Part shown: one piece after another, positions 33,846-43,196 of the stretch
Numbering within the stretch: the first letter of the stretch is position 1
How the letters are laid out: the number at the start of each line of letters is the position of its first letter
DNA from: Photobacterium sanctipauli
GTDB taxonomy: Bacteria > Pseudomonadota > Gammaproteobacteria > Enterobacterales > Vibrionaceae
NCBI RefSeq assembly: GCF_003026495.1
Contig: NZ_PYMA01000002.1
Span: 248,001 to 312,000 of the forward strand
DNA length: 64,000 bases
Direction: 5' to 3'
The notes under the pieces: generated by a model
What the model saw: the letters and a program-made list of their open reading frames with translations, nothing else
What the model was told of the DNA's origin: nothing
Databases searched by the model: none
Program-made: the position numbers and the translations under genes

Positions 33846-35074
33846 AATACGATCTCCTTATCTACCGCAGCTTGCCTGTATATAGGGTTGGTGCGGCTTA
33901 AAATACCAATGAATAGGTTATATAACTGAGTGGAAGTTTCATCCCAAGAGTATTGTTCTGCATAACGCCTTGTTGCGTCACGATTTGGAAGTGCATTGAA
34001 TAGTTGGGAGATGCCATTGGATATAGCATCACTGCTACGGTCAATCAAAAGGCCGGCTTCTGGGCTTTTGACTATTTCGGGTGTTCCCCAGATATTGGTC
34101 GCAATGACCGGGGTGCCACATGCCATAGATTCGAGCAATACGTTGGCCCAACCTTCTCGGTTGGACGCCAATATTGAGGCGTCACAGGCCCCAAAATAGT
34201 CAGCCAGCCTAGCTTGTTCCAGCCCACCAAGGAAAGTAACCTGCTGGCCTAGATTGTTAGCTGCAATTTGGCTTTCTAGCGCTTTTCTATCAGGACCAGT
34301 ACCTGCAAGTAGTAGGTGCGCATCAGGGTGGTTTTTTAGCGCATCAATAGTGAGACTTTGCCCTTTTCGTTCGGTTAATAGGCCGACGCTAATGAGCAAT
34401 TTTTTATCAAGGGGCAGTTTTAGCTTTTGGCGCAACTGTTGCTGCTCATTTTTTGCAGTAAAGCGAAAAAGCGTTAGGTCAACACCATTACGTGAAGTGG
34501 TCACCGTTGAAGGCACCGCACCGTGTAAAATCATTTCCTGCCGTAAGGCTTCACACACGGCAAGGTTATGGTTGCTTTGTTGGAAGACCTGCTTAATGTC
34601 TTTCAATGGCTTTTTAAATTGTGGGATTAAATTAATATCGGTGCCTCTGGCTGTCACAGTGAAAGGCTTATTCCATTGCTTGGCGACAGCTGCAATCGCC
34701 ACACCATCAGGAAAGTAATAGTGGCCGTCAATGAGATCAAACTTAAACCCGTGTCGTACCAGCAACTTGATTTGTCGGTTGAGGCAAGCTTGTAATGTGA
34801 TTGGCGTAATATTCATCCCAATTTTGGGGAGCACGACATAGCGAGGATGATAAATGGCAATATCATGGCGGTGCTCGAAATAGGGTACGGACGCAAACTT
34901 AGCATATTGGCCAAAACGCTCATGCTTAAATGGAAACCAGGGAACAGGGGCAATGACCGTGACTTTGACGTCAGGGTATTTTTTCTTCAATTGCCTTAAC
35001 CGGGTTTCAACAAAAATCCCATGCTTAGGGTCAGCGGCATTGGGATAAAGCGTGGATATTGTAAGTAACTTCAT
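33842..35074 (-). CDS. Glycosyltransferase family 4 protein
   Basis: 410 residues, GT-B fold. MKLLTISTLYPNAADPKHGIFVE at the start, a phosphate-binding ISVGLLTERKGQSLTIDAL, LLLAGTGPDRKALESQI and the catalytic ANVLLESMACGTPVIATNIWGTPEIV with its conserved E-x7-E-like pair. The pattern is common among exosortase-associated GT4 proteins. The start codon follows immediately after the stop of the amidotransferase gene, and its own stop overlaps the next gene, so the operon is tightly packed. Confidence 0.9.
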   Translation of the reverse strand: MKLLTISTLYPNAADPKHGIFVETRLRQLKKKYPDVKVTVIAPVPWFPFKHERFGQYAKFASVPYFEHRHDIAIYHPRYVVLPKIGMNITPITLQACLNRQIKLLVRHGFKFDLIDGHYYFPDGVAIAAVAKQWNKPFTVTARGTDINLIPQFKKPLKDIKQVFQQSNHNLAVCEALRQEMILHGAVPSTVTTSRNGVDLTLFRFTAKNEQQQLRQKLKLPLDKKLLISVGLLTERKGQSLTIDALKNHPDAHLLLAGTGPDRKALESQIAANNLGQQVTFLGGLEQARLADYFGACDASILASNREGWANVLLESMACGTPVIATNIWGTPEIVKSPEAGLLIDRSSDAISNGISQLFNALPNRDATRRYAEQYSWDETSTQLYNLFIGILSRTNPIYRQAAVDKEIVL

Positions 35075-36955
35075 TTACTGCCTCACAATGAATTGAGAAA
35101 ACATCAATAGGCACCAAAGTGACGAGCCATGGTCGCGAAGTCCTCTCTGGTGTTCATCAAGCATTTTCTGTAACTGTTCAACTTTGAAAATGCCACTGTC
35201 TTTCATCTTTTCCGACAGGACATGTTCGCGTAGGGTAGAGTGGAGGCTGTTGCGAAACCAGTCAGAGATAGGAATGGAAAAGCCCATTTTAGGTCGATAT
35301 AGGATATTACTGTCGACATGCGAGGCGAGGGCTTTTTTAAACGCGTACTTTCCTTCCGTTCCTTTGATATTATGTTTACTGTCAACACCATAGGCCCACT
35401 CCATGAACTGATGGTCGAGCAGTGGCGAGCGAACTTCTAATGAATTGGCCATGCTTGCACGATCAACTTTGGTAAGGATATCGCCAGCGAGCCAGGTTTT
35501 GATATCCAGGTATTGGATCTGCTTGAGGGGATCGTCCGTGGTTAGCTTGCTTGCGTGTTCCCTAAGTATTTCTATGCCGGTATAGCCATTAAGCGATGAT
35601 TGGTAACTGTGGCTAAAAAGAGATTGGCGCTCACCGGCTCGAAGTTTGGAGATAGCATTAGCGTAGCCCTCGACGGTGTCCATGGCTAGGGCCTGGAAAG
35701 TGGTTTTGGCGCGAAATGGCCTAGGCGCCCAGTCAGCTTTAGGGTAAAGGTGGCCGATTGAACCAAAAAGAGGCTTTCTGATAGGGTAGGGAATGGCATC
35801 TCGAAGGCGTTGTTCGGCAAGGTGCATTCGGTGCCGACGGTATCCGCCAAAAATTTCGTCGCCGCCGTCGCCTGACAGTGCAACTTTCACATGTTGCCGA
35901 GCCAGCTGGCAGACTTTGAGTGTTGGTAAGGCAGAACTATCGGCATAGGGTTCATCATAGATATCTGTTAAAGAACCGATCAATTGAAAGTCGTCAGGGG
36001 TTACAACATGCCGTGTATGATTGGTTTGGTAACGTTCAGCAATCTGCTGGGCGTAGTCACTTTCGTCAAAGGATTTGTCTTCGAATCCGATGGCACATGT
36101 ATTGATGGGAGACTGCTGTAACTGAGCCATCAGGGCAACGACGGCGCTTGAGTCGACACCGCCTGATAGAAATGCGCCCAGTGGCACATCAGAAACCATC
36201 CTTACTTTAACGGCTTCTGTCAGCTTATCGATGAGTTCTTCTTGGGTTTGCTCCCAGCTCATTGCGGTCGCTGGGGCAGATAAGTCCCAATACTTCATTG
36301 GGTTTAAATCGCTTCCAGGGCTTAGCGTCAGGCAGTGGCCCGGTTGCAGCTTATAAATATGCTTGTAGGCACTGTATGGGTCAGGAACATAACCATACAT
36401 GAAGAACTCTTCAGCCATTTCAGGGCGCAAGTCGCGGCAAACCTGCGGGTGGGCCAATAACACTTTCAATTCGGAGCCGAATAAAAACTGCCCTTTTGGC
36501 GTAACTGTATAAAAGAACGGTTTTTTTCCTAAGCGATCCCGGCCAAGAAATAGTTTGCGTTTGTTTTGATCCCAAAGGGCAAAAGCGAACATGCCTCGGA
36601 AGCGGGTGATGCAATCTTCTCCCCAGGACTCCCAGGCGTGCACAATGACTTCAGTATCACTTAAGGTATTGAACTGGTGCCCAAGTGCAATTAACTCATC
36701 GGCCAACTCTTTAAAGTTATAGATCTCTCCATTAAAAACGACTACGACGGTTTTATCTTCGTTGAAAATGGGCTGATGGCCACCTGATAAGTCGATAATC
36801 GATAAACGTCGGTGAGCAAGACCTACGAAGTCGTCAACGTAGTAGCCTTCATCATCTGGGCCTCGGTGGCTCTGCTGCCGATTTATTTTTTCCAACAATC
36901 CTTGATCAATTTTCTCGGGCTGACGTAAATTAAAAATCCCAGATATACCACACAT
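35075..36955 (-). CDS. Asparagine synthase-like amidotransferase, XrtA system
   Basis: 626 residues. The Ntn-type glutaminase domain starts MCGISGIFNL with catalytic Cys2 exposed after Met removal, followed by HRGPDDEGYY, HRRLSIIDLSGGHQP and FNGEIYNF. The synthetase domain has the PP-loop FLSGGVDSSAVVALM, and KVALSGDGGDEIFGGYRRH. This is the exosortase A-linked amidotransferase type rather than housekeeping AsnB; it probably amidates a sugar carboxylate of the exopolysaccharide. Ribosome-binding site GGAGGAGG. About 100 bases separate it from xrtA. Confidence 0.9.
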   Translation of the reverse strand: MCGISGIFNLRQPEKIDQGLLEKINRQQSHRGPDDEGYYVDDFVGLAHRRLSIIDLSGGHQPIFNEDKTVVVVFNGEIYNFKELADELIALGHQFNTLSDTEVIVHAWESWGEDCITRFRGMFAFALWDQNKRKLFLGRDRLGKKPFFYTVTPKGQFLFGSELKVLLAHPQVCRDLRPEMAEEFFMYGYVPDPYSAYKHIYKLQPGHCLTLSPGSDLNPMKYWDLSAPATAMSWEQTQEELIDKLTEAVKVRMVSDVPLGAFLSGGVDSSAVVALMAQLQQSPINTCAIGFEDKSFDESDYAQQIAERYQTNHTRHVVTPDDFQLIGSLTDIYDEPYADSSALPTLKVCQLARQHVKVALSGDGGDEIFGGYRRHRMHLAEQRLRDAIPYPIRKPLFGSIGHLYPKADWAPRPFRAKTTFQALAMDTVEGYANAISKLRAGERQSLFSHSYQSSLNGYTGIEILREHASKLTTDDPLKQIQYLDIKTWLAGDILTKVDRASMANSLEVRSPLLDHQFMEWAYGVDSKHNIKGTEGKYAFKKALASHVDSNILYRPKMGFSIPISDWFRNSLHSTLREHVLSEKMKDSGIFKVEQLQKMLDEHQRGLRDHGSSLWCLLMFSQFIVRQ

Positions 36956-37056
36956 AGCGCCTCCTCCCTGAGAAGTAGCAATTTAGGTTGCTACTTTTTC
37001 TATCCTTTCCATAAGCCTAGTCTTGATATTGCAGCTATTGGCTTTTTGTCTCTGAT

Positions 37057-38475
37057 TTACTTTTGTAGCAGCGCCTGCCATTGTTCAGCGTATTGCATGG
37101 CCTTTTGTTTGCCGTTACTTGCTATTGCATATACATCAGCAAACCCTTCTTCTCCTCGTATGAGTTGGCTGGCTTTGGCCAGCTTGATGGATACCGGATC
37201 GCTCGAGCAATACCGGTTAACGCAGTACCAGTAAATGACATTAATGGATTGGCCTGAAACATTAACCAAAGAAAGCATTGCCGCATTGGTTTTATCTGAC
37301 AATGGCAGCTTGCCTTTGCTTTCGATTGACCAGATGTCTTTGTTGAATATGGTATTACTACTGCTAATTAATTCGCCTTTTTCTTTCCACAGCGGGTATC
37401 GGGCAGTATAGAAATACGTATCCCCATTGGCATTGGTGGCAAGGGTTGAAAGAGATGCTTGGGGAAAGTCGATTCCCCAACTCGATTGCTCCGTCACCAG
37501 AGCTTCAGTCAACAGTGGCGACGTTTGCTCTACGGCTTGTGAAGTTGCGGTAAAGCTTTGTCCCCATAATGCAAATGAGAAGAAAATCACAGTAGCGCTG
37601 CCTGCGACTTTGGGCGCTGACTCTAGGTTGCCTTTTGACGTTAGGGGCAAGGAATACGAGTCAGACTTGACCTGCTTATCTGCAAAGAAGCTGGCTGTGA
37701 AGAAGATACACAAGATCACTAAGCTGAAGAAAAACCAACCGTAGACAAGGTGGTCAGCGCCGGTTGCATACTTCATGTCTGAAAGGTAGCCGATGACAAT
37801 AATACCGTAAGCCCGTATACCGTTGGCAATAACGGGAAAAATAAAGGAGAACCCTACAAAGGCCAGCCTTTTCCATACTTTCGTAAATTGCAGGTAGGCG
37901 AAAAGGGTACCCAGAGCAAGACTGGAAATAAGAAAACGGATACCAGAGCAAGCTTCGGCAACGAAGAATTGCCCATTGGGAATGGTCAGGTACAAGCCTT
38001 CTCGAAAAACTGGGATATTACTGAGCTGTAAGAAAAATATCGAAAGGTCGGCGGTGATAATCTGCAGCCTTGGGATCAGCTCCTCTCCAAAGGGAATACA
38101 GAAAACTAAATAAGCAATGGGGAACCAGACGACTTTGGCCTTGGCATTGCCAAGCATGGCCCATAGCAATAATTGAAAGCTGAAAACAGCGGCGGCGTGT
38201 TCGAATAGTCCAGCATTAGCAGCCCTGCCTACAAGCCATAGCGAGGCGGGAATTATCATTAGAATGACGGGGAGCCATGCCACTCCTGCTGGCGCGGCCT
38301 TGAATGCTTTTTTATGTTGCCAAACAACCCATAGGCTAATTGGAATGATGAGAAAACAATGTTCGTAGGTTTTGGAATTGCCCCAGACGTTCACCATATC
38401 AGCCAATGTACCATAGAACATTAGCAGCCAAGCGGCAAAAGGGAGCAATAACAAATAGGGCTTATTGGTCAACAT
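37057..38475 (-). CDS. xrtA: Exosortase A with fused EpsI domain
   Basis: 472 residues. The N-terminal part (about 1-265) is an eight-helix membrane cysteine transpeptidase-like enzyme with the exosortase triad: Cys at 176 in AEACSGIRF, Arg at 221 in NGIRAYGI and His at 242 in GADHLVYGW. The C-terminal part (about 290-472) is a periplasmic EpsI (DUF3485) domain with YFYTARYPLW and VIYWYCVNRYC. It should recognise and cleave the PEP-CTERM tail of the protein at 12389. Ribosome-binding site AGGAGGT; overlaps the upstream glycosyltransferase by 14 bases. Confidence 0.95.
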   Translation of the reverse strand: MLTNKPYLLLLPFAAWLLMFYGTLADMVNVWGNSKTYEHCFLIIPISLWVVWQHKKAFKAAPAGVAWLPVILMIIPASLWLVGRAANAGLFEHAAAVFSFQLLLWAMLGNAKAKVVWFPIAYLVFCIPFGEELIPRLQIITADLSIFFLQLSNIPVFREGLYLTIPNGQFFVAEACSGIRFLISSLALGTLFAYLQFTKVWKRLAFVGFSFIFPVIANGIRAYGIIVIGYLSDMKYATGADHLVYGWFFFSLVILCIFFTASFFADKQVKSDSYSLPLTSKGNLESAPKVAGSATVIFFSFALWGQSFTATSQAVEQTSPLLTEALVTEQSSWGIDFPQASLSTLATNANGDTYFYTARYPLWKEKGELISSSNTIFNKDIWSIESKGKLPLSDKTNAAMLSLVNVSGQSINVIYWYCVNRYCSSDPVSIKLAKASQLIRGEEGFADVYAIASNGKQKAMQYAEQWQALLQK

Positions 38476-39682
38476 TGCTACCTCCTAGATAATTTAAGAG
38501 AGGGAAGAGTTTAGCGTTCCAACTGTATGTGTTTTCGATCCAAACCCTTGACTCTTTAGCACTCGTTAACTCTTCGGTCAGCGTTTTGAGCGCCCATTGA
38601 ACTGATTCATCGGGATGCTCGGAAACAGTTAAGTGGCTGGTGGGGTAGTTATCAATACCTTCGATACCTAATGGGGAAACCAGCAAGGGTTTCCCCATTG
38701 CCATGGCTTCTAATACTTTATTTTGTACCCCGCGCGCTATCTGCATAGGGGCGACAGCACCCTTTGCATGTATGAGGTACGGACGTACATCATGGACACG
38801 GCCGGTGACGGTTATGCCTTGGGCCGCTGCAAGTGCCTTAACTTCCGAAGTTGGCGAGCTGCCAACAATATAAAATTTTGCATCCGGTATTTGTTTGATC
38901 ACTGAAGGCCAAACATGTTGGGCAAACCATATAACGGCATCTGCGTTGGCCCAATAATCCATCGCACCAGTGAAAACGAGGTAGTTTTCATTTTTAAGGT
39001 CATAGCTTTCCGCCAAGTGATGGTCTGCATCAGGGGAGAAAAAGAGGCTATCAAGCCCGTTTTCGAGGGGCTGTACTTTCATGCTGGTTGACGCTGGCAC
39101 CATCGCCCTGAAGGTTTCTGTTTCCGCCGGGGTCACAAAGCAACTGATATCGAATGCGTCTGCTATAGCAATTTCATATTTTGCCAGTGTGCGATGCTCT
39201 CGCTGGTAAATCGCCTTCATTAGACCGGTGGTTTTTTCTGCGTACTGTAACCATTTATCAGAGTCGATATCGACAAAATGCATGACAGTATGAAGCCGGT
39301 CGTTATAGTGCTCGACGTACTGTGCCATGCTTGAAGAAAAGATGAATGTTTTATTGATGTGGTGGGTATCGATAACCCCATCAACCCAGCGTTGCATTGC
39401 CTTGCGAGAGTAGAATGGCAGGGTAATTGGCTTACCGTCGAGTAGAGCCGTTAAGCTTTTTAACTTGCTAAAGCTACGCGAAATGGTGATGAACTTACAA
39501 TCGGCGCAGAAAGCCCTGACATCGCTTTCAAAACGCGTATCGTATGCATCATCAATAAAGCAGCCAAGGTAAATATCATAGTGCTGGCTTAAAAACTTGA
39601 GAATATTGTAGCTGGCAATTTTATCCCCTTTGTTGGGAGGGAAAGGTATCCGGTGGCATAAATACAGTAATGGCTCTTTCAT
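38462..39682 (-). CDS. XrtA-associated sugar transferase (GT4 type)
   Basis: 406 residues. It begins LYLCHRIPFPPNKGDKIASYNIL, the typical N-terminus of the PEP-CTERM/EpsH1-associated sugar transferases (Stp1 type). Further marks: VMHFVDIDSDKWLQYA, FTGAMDYWANADAVIWF, FYIVGSSPTSEVKAL, VTGRVHDVRPYL and APMQIARGVQNKVLEAMAMGKPLL. It sits between the FemAB-like gene and xrtA, with stop/start overlap to xrtA. Presumed to add a sugar at the cytoplasmic face. Confidence 0.92.
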   Translation of the reverse strand: MKEPLLYLCHRIPFPPNKGDKIASYNILKFLSQHYDIYLGCFIDDAYDTRFESDVRAFCADCKFITISRSFSKLKSLTALLDGKPITLPFYSRKAMQRWVDGVIDTHHINKTFIFSSSMAQYVEHYNDRLHTVMHFVDIDSDKWLQYAEKTTGLMKAIYQREHRTLAKYEIAIADAFDISCFVTPAETETFRAMVPASTSMKVQPLENGLDSLFFSPDADHHLAESYDLKNENYLVFTGAMDYWANADAVIWFAQHVWPSVIKQIPDAKFYIVGSSPTSEVKALAAAQGITVTGRVHDVRPYLIHAKGAVAPMQIARGVQNKVLEAMAMGKPLLVSPLGIEGIDNYPTSHLTVSEHPDESVQWALKTLTEELTSAKESRVWIENTYSWNAKLFPLLNYLGGSNVDQ

Positions 39683-39685
39683 GAT

Positions 39686-40726
39686 TTACCCCAGATACTT
39701 AGATAATAGTGGGCCGACTTTTTGGCTAAGGCTAAGCGGTAGTTTTTGCCACACCTTAATGAAGTATTTGTACTTTGGGTTGTTCGGTGACAGGTTAGGG
39801 AGCGCTTTGCTTTTCACTAATGCGACACGATAGTGGAGCGGGTGTTCATCCATTCCCCAGTGCTTTTTGTACTTGTAAGAGCCGGAGTCATTTTTACTTC
39901 GGCCGAAATCAAAATGGCTCATGCCTTTTTGGTGGGCAATCTGCATCAGTTGGAAGTACATAAAGTCGTTACTTTTTAGATCTCTCGCTTCAAACTTGCC
40001 GCCACCGTAGTAGGGGAGCACTTGATCCTTGTAGTAAAAGCTCAGCACGCTAGAAACAGCTTGGTTGTTCTTGTCGTTGATCACCAAGGTTTCACAGCGA
40101 TCACCAAAGGTGGCTTTCAGTTGGGTGAACAGCTTTTTTGAAAAAACCGGTGTACCGAGGTTACGCACACTTTCTGCATAGATGTCGTAGCAGGTTGCTG
40201 GATCGCTGGCGTTATCCCAGGTCAGGTCGTTTTTTTGCGAATGACGAATAACGGCACGCTGCTTACGCTTGATAGACGTTAAGATATCATCAGCATTGTC
40301 GGGCAGCTGGCACTGGAACGAAGTGTGATGGCTATTTGATAGCCATGGCCCTTTACTTTCAATCGGCTGCTTATCTCTTAATTCCACATAATCGACGTTC
40401 AGATCGCAGCCCAGTTCGTATGCGGCCGACTCCAGCTTCTCCCGAACCGAATCGTTGTTAGCAACAGCACCGCCGTAAACACAAAATGGGGTGGAGATAA
40501 GCGCATGCCCGAACAATAAGCTTTTTTGTTCAAAAAGCGGCAAAACACCAACAACTTGCTGGTTTTCTTCAGCAAGTAGATAGTGGTGCTTGTGACCAAA
40601 AACAGAGTGGATAACCTCTAACCAGCCCGATAAGTGAAAAAAGCTACCTTCGGGATGGCCGTCAACGTACTTGTCCCATACAGAGTGCTCGTTCTGCGTT
40701 AACTTCCGTATCAATAGCTGTTCCAT
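39686..40726 (-). CDS. FemAB-related protein of the XrtA system
   Basis: 346 residues, two GNAT-like halves. WDKYVDGHPEGSFFHLSGWLEVI at the N-terminus, YVELRDKQPI, RKQRAVIRHSQKNDL and SHFDFGRSKNDSGSYKYKKHWGMDEHPLHY at the C-terminus match the FemAB-like proteins of PEP-CTERM/exosortase A loci. FemAB enzymes transfer amino acids from aminoacyl-tRNA, but the substrate here is unknown and N-acyl transfer to a sugar is as likely. The start with AGGAAGG upstream overlaps the preceding deacetylase gene by 65 bases, a long coupling overlap. Confidence 0.9.
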   Translation of the reverse strand: MEQLLIRKLTQNEHSVWDKYVDGHPEGSFFHLSGWLEVIHSVFGHKHHYLLAEENQQVVGVLPLFEQKSLLFGHALISTPFCVYGGAVANNDSVREKLESAAYELGCDLNVDYVELRDKQPIESKGPWLSNSHHTSFQCQLPDNADDILTSIKRKQRAVIRHSQKNDLTWDNASDPATCYDIYAESVRNLGTPVFSKKLFTQLKATFGDRCETLVINDKNNQAVSSVLSFYYKDQVLPYYGGGKFEARDLKSNDFMYFQLMQIAHQKGMSHFDFGRSKNDSGSYKYKKHWGMDEHPLHYRVALVKSKALPNLSPNNPKYKYFIKVWQKLPLSLSQKVGPLLSKYLG

Positions 40727-41606
40727 TGCCTTCCTGCCTGCTTATTTGATAAACGTTGCACATTGAATTCCATTCGAAGTCTTTCAATAGCTGTACTAAC
40801 CGTTGTTCCATCTTGTGTAGGTTTAAGTAGTGCCTAAACTGGGATTTTCTTGATATGCCTTTTACCCTTGGCTGGTTGGGGTCGATCTCCCAAGGGTGGA
40901 AATAAAAGCTGTAAGGTTGGCCCGTTTCGTTAATGTAAGATTGGATGAGGTAACGGCTTAGTTGGTAAGGGTAAAAGCGAAAATAACCGCCACCGCCAAT
41001 CGGAATGTTACGACCAAACTTCGTTAAAGTGGGAATTGGGATTTCGAGGATACCTTCTGGCCGAGAGTGCATAAACCGAGGCCAATTCGGCACACCATAA
41101 AGATCATGTTTTACCGGGTAAGTGCTGCTGGTATAAAGAAAACCAAGCTCCTGCAGAACCTCAAATGCCCACGGGTTTGATGTATCAATTGAAAAACTAG
41201 GCGCTCGGTAGCCAATGACCTCCTTCCCTGTTAGCGACTCGATCAATGCTTTGCTTTTGGCTACGTCATCCCTGAAGACATCTTTGGTTTGTTTATTTGC
41301 TTGTTGGTGCGCATAGCCGTGACTGGCAACTTCATGGCCTTGGGCGGCAATCTCTCTGACCAGCGACGGGCAAGCTTGTGCAACCCAGCCAAGGATAAAA
41401 AAAGTCGCCTTGGTTTGGTGTTGCTCTAGTAGTTGCAAAATTCGCTGCGTACTCTGTTCAACCCTTATCGGGTATGTTTTGCCCCATTGCTCTCGTTTTA
41501 TAACAGACGATAACGCTGCAACGTGATAGTAATCCTCGACGTCGATGGTCATCGCATTGGTGATTTGAGAGGGCTTGTTGGTGATGTTTGCGCTATTGCC
41601 GGCCAT
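40662..41606 (-). CDS. XrtA-system polysaccharide deacetylase
   Basis: 314 residues, carbohydrate esterase 4 (NodB) fold, cytoplasmic or loosely membrane-associated. TIDVEDYYHV (catalytic Asp, metal Asp), SHGYAHQQ (metal His), GYRAPSFSID and the C-terminal PYSFYFHPWEIDP are all visible, the pattern of the exosortase-associated deacetylase. It would deacetylate an N-acetylated sugar of the exopolysaccharide or its precursor. The start at 41606 follows the initiating transferase stop by two bases with AAGGACG upstream. Confidence 0.93.
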   Translation of the reverse strand: MAGNSANITNKPSQITNAMTIDVEDYYHVAALSSVIKREQWGKTYPIRVEQSTQRILQLLEQHQTKATFFILGWVAQACPSLVREIAAQGHEVASHGYAHQQANKQTKDVFRDDVAKSKALIESLTGKEVIGYRAPSFSIDTSNPWAFEVLQELGFLYTSSTYPVKHDLYGVPNWPRFMHSRPEGILEIPIPTLTKFGRNIPIGGGGYFRFYPYQLSRYLIQSYINETGQPYSFYFHPWEIDPNQPRVKGISRKSQFRHYLNLHKMEQRLVQLLKDFEWNSMCNVYQISRQEGNGTAIDTEVNAERALCMGQVR

Positions 41607-41608
41607 GG

Positions 41609-43009
41609 TTAACGTCCTTTTCCGAACAAGACAATTTCTGATGTTCTGATCAGAATAAGAATGTCCAAAAGGAAACTACGGTGCTTGATATAGTAGAGGT
41701 CAAATTTTAATTTCTCTATCGCATCTTCCATGCCATCACCATAAGGGTATTTTAATTGAGCCCAACCGGTTAAGCCTGGCTTTACATTCAAGCGTTGTGA
41801 GTAATAGGGGATATCGCTTTCAAATTGAGACGAAAATTGCGGGCGCTCGGGGCGGGGGCCAACGAAACACATGTCCCCCATAAACACATTGAACAACTGT
41901 GGTAGTTCATCAATCCGGTATTTGCGGAGTATGTTTCCAGTACGAGTAATGCGGTTATCTTCTTTACTAGCCATTTGAGCGCCATTTTTCTCGGCATCGG
42001 TTTTCATGCTGCGAAACTTATAGATTGAAAAGACTTTACCGTATAGGCCTACGCGGGTTTGAGAGTAGAGCACGGGAGCCAAGATACCATCTTCTAATTT
42101 AATTGCGATAGCGGCAGCAATAATTAGAGGCCAAGTTACGCAGAGAATAAGAATGGCAATTAAGCTATTGAACAACCAGTGAAAAAATGAAAGGAACCAA
42201 TGCTGTTTGGGTTGGTTATTATAAATAACTGAAGACGGATAAATATGATTAACGGCGATTTGACCCGTTTCTCGTTCTATAAAGTCAATAATGTCGGTAA
42301 TGACAACGCCATTGACCTTGCAGTTAAACAGGCTCTCCGTTGGTAAATTTCCCCTTCGTTCATCGGCGGCAATGATAATTTCTTCAATGCCGTTTTCCAA
42401 CACATATTTTTCGATTGGTTCATCAAGCACTAATTCTGGCGCTGATAATTGAGCGCCTTGCTTGTCACCATTAATTTTGATGAAGCCTGTTAGTTCGAAG
42501 TGTACGCGGTCAGATTTTCTTCGCATACTGCTATCAATTAAACGTGCACGATCGCCGGCGCCAAGCACAACAACTTTCCGGCGCCCAAGATGCTCATAAT
42601 TACTCTTGATAGCGATGTAGCGAGCAATGACTAACCCGATAAAGGTGGTGCCATAAAGGATCTCTTTACTTGCCCCAAATAATGGTGGAATCGGTACAAA
42701 GAAAGACAATGAAAATGATAAAATGTAGGCAAGTACAATCGCTACCGCAATTCGCACTATGATACCGCGAAAGTTTTCTCTAAGCTTTTCGTTATATAAG
42801 CCTACGGAAAGTAGTGTTATCTGTATGGGTAACGTAAAGAAAAATAAGTGTATTAAAAAATAAGCATTGCCATAAACTAGGGAGTTTCCGGCATATATCT
42901 CTGCTAAGTAACTAGTTCCAAATGAGAAAATACTGAACAAAATAATAATGTCAGTAATAATTAACGTGGCATTACTAAGGTTTAAATCATGAAATCTTGA
43001 ATTAGCCAT
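41609..43009 (-). CDS. Initiating sugar transferase (polyprenyl-phosphate sugar-1-phosphate transferase)
   Basis: About 466 residues. The N-terminal half has about five membrane helices and a Rossmann-like CoA-binding-type domain (RKVVVLGAGDRARLIDSSM). The C-terminal bacterial sugar transferase domain has the signature QTRVGLYGKVFSIYKFRSM, RKYRIDELPQLFNVFMGDM and FVGPRPERPQF. It starts the exopolysaccharide by loading a sugar phosphate onto undecaprenyl phosphate. The start is set at 43009 (AAGGAAT upstream); the 31-residue extension to 43102 lacks a ribosome-binding site. It is the first gene of the minus-strand eight-gene operon. Confidence 0.93.
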   Translation of the reverse strand: MANSRFHDLNLSNATLIITDIIILFSIFSFGTSYLAEIYAGNSLVYGNAYFLIHLFFFTLPIQITLLSVGLYNEKLRENFRGIIVRIAVAIVLAYILSFSLSFFVPIPPLFGASKEILYGTTFIGLVIARYIAIKSNYEHLGRRKVVVLGAGDRARLIDSSMRRKSDRVHFELTGFIKINGDKQGAQLSAPELVLDEPIEKYVLENGIEEIIIAADERRGNLPTESLFNCKVNGVVITDIIDFIERETGQIAVNHIYPSSVIYNNQPKQHWFLSFFHWLFNSLIAILILCVTWPLIIAAAIAIKLEDGILAPVLYSQTRVGLYGKVFSIYKFRSMKTDAEKNGAQMASKEDNRITRTGNILRKYRIDELPQLFNVFMGDMCFVGPRPERPQFSSQFESDIPYYSQRLNVKPGLTGWAQLKYPYGDGMEDAIEKLKFDLYYIKHRSFLLDILILIRTSEIVLFGKGR

Positions 43010-43196
43010 ACTATTCCTTAGCGATGAATAATCTATTCCTAATAAGCGCTTACCTAAATGATTATTGTAGAGAAGAAAAAATCTGCAAAATAAAAAAATC
43101 ATATATAGTTAATTTAGTGCAAATGCTTTTGTTTATATGCACATGTCATATCGGACGATGAGAAATCAGCCTTGTATCACCAAGGTAATTTGCAGA

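Noticed and set aside
41609..43102. 31-residue N-terminal extension of the initiating sugar transferase
   Set aside because: No ribosome-binding site at 43102; AAGGAAT precedes 43009 and the protein then begins as homologues do.
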